In this document: positions 59,719-64,000 of the stretch, piece after piece
How positions within the stretch are numbered: position 1 is the first letter of the stretch
How the letters are laid out: each line of letters begins with the position of its first letter
Assembly (NCBI GenBank): GCA_900545745.1
Contig: URAD01000003.1
Location: 23,976 to 87,975 of the forward strand
Reading direction: 5' to 3'
DNA length: 64,000 nt
From: an uncultured Collinsella sp.
Lineage (GTDB): Bacteria; Actinomycetota; Coriobacteriia; Coriobacteriales; Coriobacteriaceae
Notes under the pieces: model-generated
What the model was told of the DNA's origin: nothing
What the model saw: the letters and a program-made list of their open reading frames with translations, nothing else
The model's database searches: none
Made by a program: the position numbers and the translations under genes

Positions 59719-61959
59719 CTATTTCTTAAACCGTGCACCCTGGCGTTTTCTGCCCGATGCGAACGTGGAACCCTTGCGGGCCTGCGAGCGTAAGCGCTCG
59801 ATCGTCTCGTCCTCAGACGCACCCTCGAGCATCGCCCGAATCTGAACGACAACATCGCGCAGGCGCGCCGCCTCCTCAAAGTCCATAGCGGCAGAAGCGT
59901 TACGCATATCCTCTTCCATGGTTTCGACGATCCGCACAAGCTCGTCATGCGGCAGTTCTTCCAACTGCTCCGCAAGTGTCTGCTCGGGCGCCACCGTTTC
60001 CGGCACACCGCCCTCGCCCGACTCATCGGGCGTATAGAATGCGCCATGGCCAAGAGAGTCGCCCTTCGAGCGTCCCTTGGAGCCCACAGTTTTTTCGGCC
60101 TCGGCAATAAAACTTGAGATGTCGTTGATGGCCTTGCGCACTGTCTTGGGCACAATGCCATGTTCTTCGTTATATGCCATCTGAATCTCGCGACGGCGCT
60201 GCGTCTCCTCGATGGCCTCTTTCATCGAATCGGTCACAACGTCTGCATACATGATGACTTCGCCATCGGCGTTACGGGCCGCACGGCCAATCGTCTGAAT
60301 CAGCGAACGGCGGTTGCGCAAGAAGCCTTCCTTATCGGCATCGAGAATTGCCACCAGTGAGACCTCGGGAAGATCCAAGCCCTCGCGGAGCAGGTTGATG
60401 CCAACGAGAACATCGATCTTGCCCTCGCGCAGCGTTCGCAGGATCTCGACACGGTCCATTGTCGCCGTATCAGAGTGCATGTAATTGACCTTAATGCCCG
60501 CATCAAGTAGATGGTCGGTCAGGTCCTCGGCCATGCGTTTGGTCAACGTGGTCACCAGCACGCGCTCCTTGCGGGCAACGCGCTCGCGAATCTCGTCCTC
60601 AAGATCGTCAATCTGACCGCGAACTGGACGCACGTCAATCTTGGGGTCGAGCAGGCCGGTCGGACGAATAATCTGCTCCACGTCGTTTTGGCTCACCCGC
60701 AGCTCGTAGTCGCCCGGCGTGGCCGAAACATAGATAAACTGGGGGATCCTTGCCTCAAACTCATCGAAACGAAGCGGGCGGTTATCGAGCGCCGAGGGCA
60801 GGCGAAAACCGTGTTCCACCAGCGTCACCTTACGCGAGCGGTCACCTTCGTGCATGCCGCGAATCTGCGGCACCGTCACATGGCTCTCATCGATGATGCA
60901 GAGCATATCCTTGGGAAAGTAATCGATTAGGGTAAACGGCGGCTCACCCGGCTTGCGACCGTCCAGATGACGCGAGTAGTTCTCGATGCCGTTGCAAAAG
61001 CCCATCGTCTCGAGCATCTCAAGATCATAATCGGTACGCTGCTGCAGACGCTGCGCCTCGAGCAACTTGTCGGTCGCCTTGAGCTCCGCCACGCGCTTCT
61101 CGCATTCTTCGCTGATCGATTTCAGAGCCGCCTTGACCTTCGGCTTCTCGGTCACGTAGTGCGATGCCGGCCATACGGGAATGGCCTCGTACTCACGAAG
61201 CATCTCACCGGTGACCTCATCGATCTCGGCAATCAGCTCGACCTCGTCGCCAAAGAACTCAAACCGCAACGGATGCTCGGCATAAGGCGGATACACGTCA
61301 ACAACATCGCCGCGCACGCGGAACGTGCCACGTGCCAGGTCATAGTCATTGCGATCATATTGAATGTCGATAAGTGCATGGATAAAGTCATCGCGCTCGA
61401 GCGGCACCTTCTTGTCGACGTTTGGAGCCAGACCCGCATAGTCCTCAGGAGAGCCAATGCCATAGATACACGAGACCGATGCGACAACGATCACATCACG
61501 TCGAGAGAGCAGTGACGCGGTCGCCTGATGGCGCAGCATCTCGACCTCTTCGTTAATCGAGGAGTCTTTCTCGATATATGTATCGCTTTGCGGCACATAC
61601 GCCTCGGGCTGATAGTAGTCGTAGTACGAGACGAAGTAGACCACAGCGTTGTTGGGAAAGAACTCTTTGAGCTCGCTCGCAAGCTGAGCAGCGAGCGTTT
61701 TATTGGGGGCCATGACCAGCGTCGGCTTTCCCAGGGCCTCAATAGTCTTTGCCATCGTGAAGGTCTTGCCCGAACCAGTCACGCCCAGCAAAACCTGATA
61801 GCGGTCTCCGTCCCTCACGCCCCGCACAAGTGACTCAATGGCCTTAGGCTGGGAACCAGCGGGCTCGTATGGAGACACGACCTTAAACGGCACATCAGCG
61901 CCCTCAACGCCAAAGCGCTTAAGTTCACCACCAACGCGTTCTACTTCAAATTCCGCCAT
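59719..61959 (-). CDS. uvrB: Excinuclease ABC subunit B
   Basis: 746 residues. Helicase-like motifs: Walker A GVTGSGKTFT, the beta-hairpin region YYDYYQPEAYVPQSDTYIEKD, DESH, and a C-terminal UVR domain (MRNASAAMDFEEAARLRDVV). Verifies DNA damage and positions UvrC. ATG after AGGAG; a longer frame adds seven residues. Third uvr gene within 16 kb, downstream of coaE and the transglycosylase. Confidence 0.96.
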   Translation of the reverse strand: MAEFEVERVGGELKRFGVEGADVPFKVVSPYEPAGSQPKAIESLVRGVRDGDRYQVLLGVTGSGKTFTMAKTIEALGKPTLVMAPNKTLAAQLASELKEFFPNNAVVYFVSYYDYYQPEAYVPQSDTYIEKDSSINEEVEMLRHQATASLLSRRDVIVVASVSCIYGIGSPEDYAGLAPNVDKKVPLERDDFIHALIDIQYDRNDYDLARGTFRVRGDVVDVYPPYAEHPLRFEFFGDEVELIAEIDEVTGEMLREYEAIPVWPASHYVTEKPKVKAALKSISEECEKRVAELKATDKLLEAQRLQQRTDYDLEMLETMGFCNGIENYSRHLDGRKPGEPPFTLIDYFPKDMLCIIDESHVTVPQIRGMHEGDRSRKVTLVEHGFRLPSALDNRPLRFDEFEARIPQFIYVSATPGDYELRVSQNDVEQIIRPTGLLDPKIDVRPVRGQIDDLEDEIRERVARKERVLVTTLTKRMAEDLTDHLLDAGIKVNYMHSDTATMDRVEILRTLREGKIDVLVGINLLREGLDLPEVSLVAILDADKEGFLRNRRSLIQTIGRAARNADGEVIMYADVVTDSMKEAIEETQRRREIQMAYNEEHGIVPKTVRKAINDISSFIAEAEKTVGSKGRSKGDSLGHGAFYTPDESGEGGVPETVAPEQTLAEQLEELPHDELVRIVETMEEDMRNASAAMDFEEAARLRDVVVQIRAMLEGASEDETIERLRSQARKGSTFASGRKRQGARFKK

Positions 61960-62010
61960 GGATACTCCTAACTCGTACATCTGCAGTATACGCAGGCGGT
62001 GGGCTTAGTC

Positions 62011-62592
62011 CTATACGAACCGATCGGGATAGAGAGTCTTATATCGAACCCAGGCATTATTGACGCGAATCAGATAAGCCTGAGTTTCAGGGAAGGTAAT
62101 CGCATTATGGAGCGACGTGTTCTGCTGCGCCCATCCGTCGACATTGCCCATACCGGCGTTATAGGCGGCGATGGCACTATCCGTCGACCCGTTGAAATAG
62201 GCGAGAAGATACGAGAGGTATGCGCAGCCAAACTCGATATTCGTAGCCGGATCGTTAAGATTGTCGACCGAATACTCCCCTCCGTCGACAAGGCCCTTGG
62301 CGATCATGTCCTGGGCAGTCTCGGGCATCAGCTGCATCAATCCCTGAGCACCCTGATTCGACTCGGCCTCGGGATCCCAATTCGATTCCGACTTAATGAC
62401 AGCGCACACCAGATACGGATCCAGATTATGCGAAATACTGGATTGCTTTACATACGCCTCGTAGTCAATCGGATACAGCGGCTTAAAGAAAGCGGCAGGA
62501 GCACACGAGTAGACGAGCGAAATAAGGCCGAAGACGAACACAACGGCAAGTGGCGCCATGCGATACCACGTAAAGAAACGTGCCTTAGGCAT
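62011..62592 (-). CDS. SLT-type lytic transglycosylase
   Basis: 193 residues. One N-terminal hydrophobic segment (about 13-30), then a lysozyme-like domain with catalytic E69 (VIKSESNWDP), GLMQLMPETA and AYNAGMGNV. It cuts peptidoglycan glycan chains outside the membrane, and is membrane-anchored. It overlaps the coaE stop by eight bases (ATGCCTAA). Confidence 0.93.
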   Translation of the reverse strand: MPKARFFTWYRMAPLAVVFVFGLISLVYSCAPAAFFKPLYPIDYEAYVKQSSISHNLDPYLVCAVIKSESNWDPEAESNQGAQGLMQLMPETAQDMIAKGLVDGGEYSVDNLNDPATNIEFGCAYLSYLLAYFNGSTDSAIAAYNAGMGNVDGWAQQNTSLHNAITFPETQAYLIRVNNAWVRYKTLYPDRFV

Positions 62593-63226
62593 CGGCCTCC
62601 TCCTTATCCGGAGTATCTATAAACCCGTGGCATGCAAGCCATGAGTCAAGCTGCTCAAAGAGCGAATTATCGGCTGCCGAATTATCAATCACCGTTGTAG
62701 CGAGATTGCACAGCGCAGACTCATCGGGCTGGCAAGCAGAACGGGCATCGAAATCAGATGGCTCCATGCCACGTTGAATAGCGCGCTCGCGACGAACTGA
62801 CAAAGGGGCGCTAATGACCAGAATTTCATCAGCCAAGCCAAATGCATCCTCAAAACCAGTCGGAGCTGAAACCTCGACCACCGCAAAGGGATAACGGGGA
62901 GATGAAACCGTACAACAAACCGGATCGAGAATCCTAAGCGAAAGCTGTTCAATCAGAACGGGATGCACGATGCCATTGAGCCGTGCGACCGAATCAGGAG
63001 AAGCGAAAGCTCGAGAAGCGAGGATACTGCGGCGAATGCCGCCTTCCTCATCCAAAATGTCCCAACCGAATTCATCCGCGAGAGCATTGACGATATCAGA
63101 GCCCGGCACATACAGCGATTTTGCAAGCTCATCCAGATCGATAAGCATAGCGCCACGAGATTCGAAATAGCGGCAGGCAGTCGACTTACCCGAAGCAATA
63201 TTGCCCAAGACAAATACGGTAAACAT
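62585..63226 (-). CDS. coaE: Dephospho-CoA kinase
   Basis: 213 residues. P-loop GNIASGKST (8-16), DLDELAKSLY and VHPVL region. Last step of CoA synthesis. ATG after GGAGGG; the preceding TTG is not used. First gene of coaE-slt-uvrB. Confidence 0.94.
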   Translation of the reverse strand: MFTVFVLGNIASGKSTACRYFESRGAMLIDLDELAKSLYVPGSDIVNALADEFGWDILDEEGGIRRSILASRAFASPDSVARLNGIVHPVLIEQLSLRILDPVCCTVSSPRYPFAVVEVSAPTGFEDAFGLADEILVISAPLSVRRERAIQRGMEPSDFDARSACQPDESALCNLATTVIDNSAADNSLFEQLDSWLACHGFIDTPDKEEADA

Positions 63227-63352
63227 CAAGCCCTCCCTAACGCCAATGCGAGTAATTATCGCTCAAATAAACTAGATGGACTCAAAAAACAGCCAAACAG
63301 TAAGAGCGCATACGGGGAAGCTAGGTCCCAAAGCACAACATGTATATAACGC

Positions 63353-63383
63353 AAAAAGGGGGAGGCCGCGAGGCCTCCCCCTT
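63353..63383 (-). terminator. Terminator after 5S rRNA
   Basis: GGGGGAGGCC pairs with GGCCTCCCCC around four bases; five T follow on the minus strand. Confidence 0.85.
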
Positions 63384-63415
63384 CTCAGTTCAAGCGTACG
63401 GCTCGGTGCCGTCCA

Positions 63416-63536
63416 CCGGTCAGCGGCGCCCTGGCCTCCCACGGGCTGACCCCGCAGTACTCTCGGCGCGATGGGGCTTAGCTTCCGGGTTCGGAACGGG
63501 ACCGGGCGTGCCCCCCATGCTCTGGCCGCTGACCGG
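63416..63536 (-). rRNA. 5S ribosomal RNA
   Basis: On the minus strand, closing stem CGGTCAGCGGC/GCCGCTGACCG, conserved core GTTCCGAACCCGGAAGCTAA and GAGAGTACTGCGGGGTCAG. The ends are approximate to a few bases. Confidence 0.93.
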
Positions 63537-63676
63537 TGGGCGGCGCCCACCGTTACGGTGTCCGGTGTCTACTCACGTGCCCTGGGGGCCGCATGGCGCA
63601 TAGGGGAGGTGACTCGGGGGCATCCTCGTGCCCGGACCGCGCCTAAGAGCGCATGTCCCGCGGGCCGCGAGGTGCG

Positions 63677-64000
<324 letters not shown>

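Overview
The window reads as a chromosomal segment of a Gram-positive, moderately high-GC anaerobe of the Coriobacteriia, most likely a gut Collinsella (inference from gene content and style, not a database result). Supporting signs are an anaerobic ribonucleotide reductase (nrdD/nrdG), the actinobacterial gene whiA next to rapZ, a complete sialic-acid catabolic locus, oligopeptide-type ABC transporters with twin-arginine lipoprotein signals, an LtaS-like enzyme and no respiratory genes. No transposase, phage gene or CRISPR array was seen; the segment looks like stable core and metabolic chromosome.

Layout. 1-10 kb: the end of an unidentified gene, a PerR-type Fur regulator, a HAD phosphatase, a SlyD/UreE-like pair that may handle metal, a dipeptidase, a YgjP-like metalloprotein, a folE-HD-folB pterin operon and nrdD-nrdG with an NrdR box. 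10-17 kb: the most unusual locus, an operon thiolase-like / DUF35 / acyl carrier protein / ptb / buk / MFS transporter, preceded by a TetR regulator and a Sfp-type phosphopantetheinyl transferase. It looks like a carrier-dependent acyl-cleaving pathway with substrate-level phosphorylation. 17-21.4 kb: six tRNA genes (three identical Gly-GCC, Val-GAC, Cys-GCA, Leu-GAG) and a partner-switching pair (PAS-GAF-SpoIIE phosphatase and a STAS-HATPase fusion). 21.4-28 kb: a 600-bp field of long nested inverted repeats, then an oppABCDF operon. 28-34.5 kb: secG, gpmI, tpiA, pgk, gap, whiA. 34.4-46 kb: rapZ and a long co-directional sialic-acid module (ABC importer with a permease-ATPase fusion, two AXE1-type esterases of which one has lost its nucleophile, nanA, nanK, nanE). 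46-63 kb: uvrC, murJ, ybaK, uvrA, an LtaS-like enzyme, an Mrp ATPase, two flavoproteins, uvrB, a lytic transglycosylase and coaE. 63.4-64 kb: 5S rRNA and the 3' end of 23S rRNA on the minus strand.

Most genes lie on the minus strand. Three structural themes recur. First, several intergenic gaps carry very long, near-perfect, often nested inverted repeats (18-30 bp arms) that share architecture but not sequence and mostly lack a terminator U-tract. Second, the three tRNA transcription units share one promoter architecture, including an AT-rich palindromic 18-mer just upstream of the -35 box. Third, two regulatory genes (the SpoIIE-like phosphatase and rapZ) start only about 30 bp after a terminator, so read-through control is plausible.

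Start codons were chosen by ribosome-binding sites, so many differ from the longest open frame.
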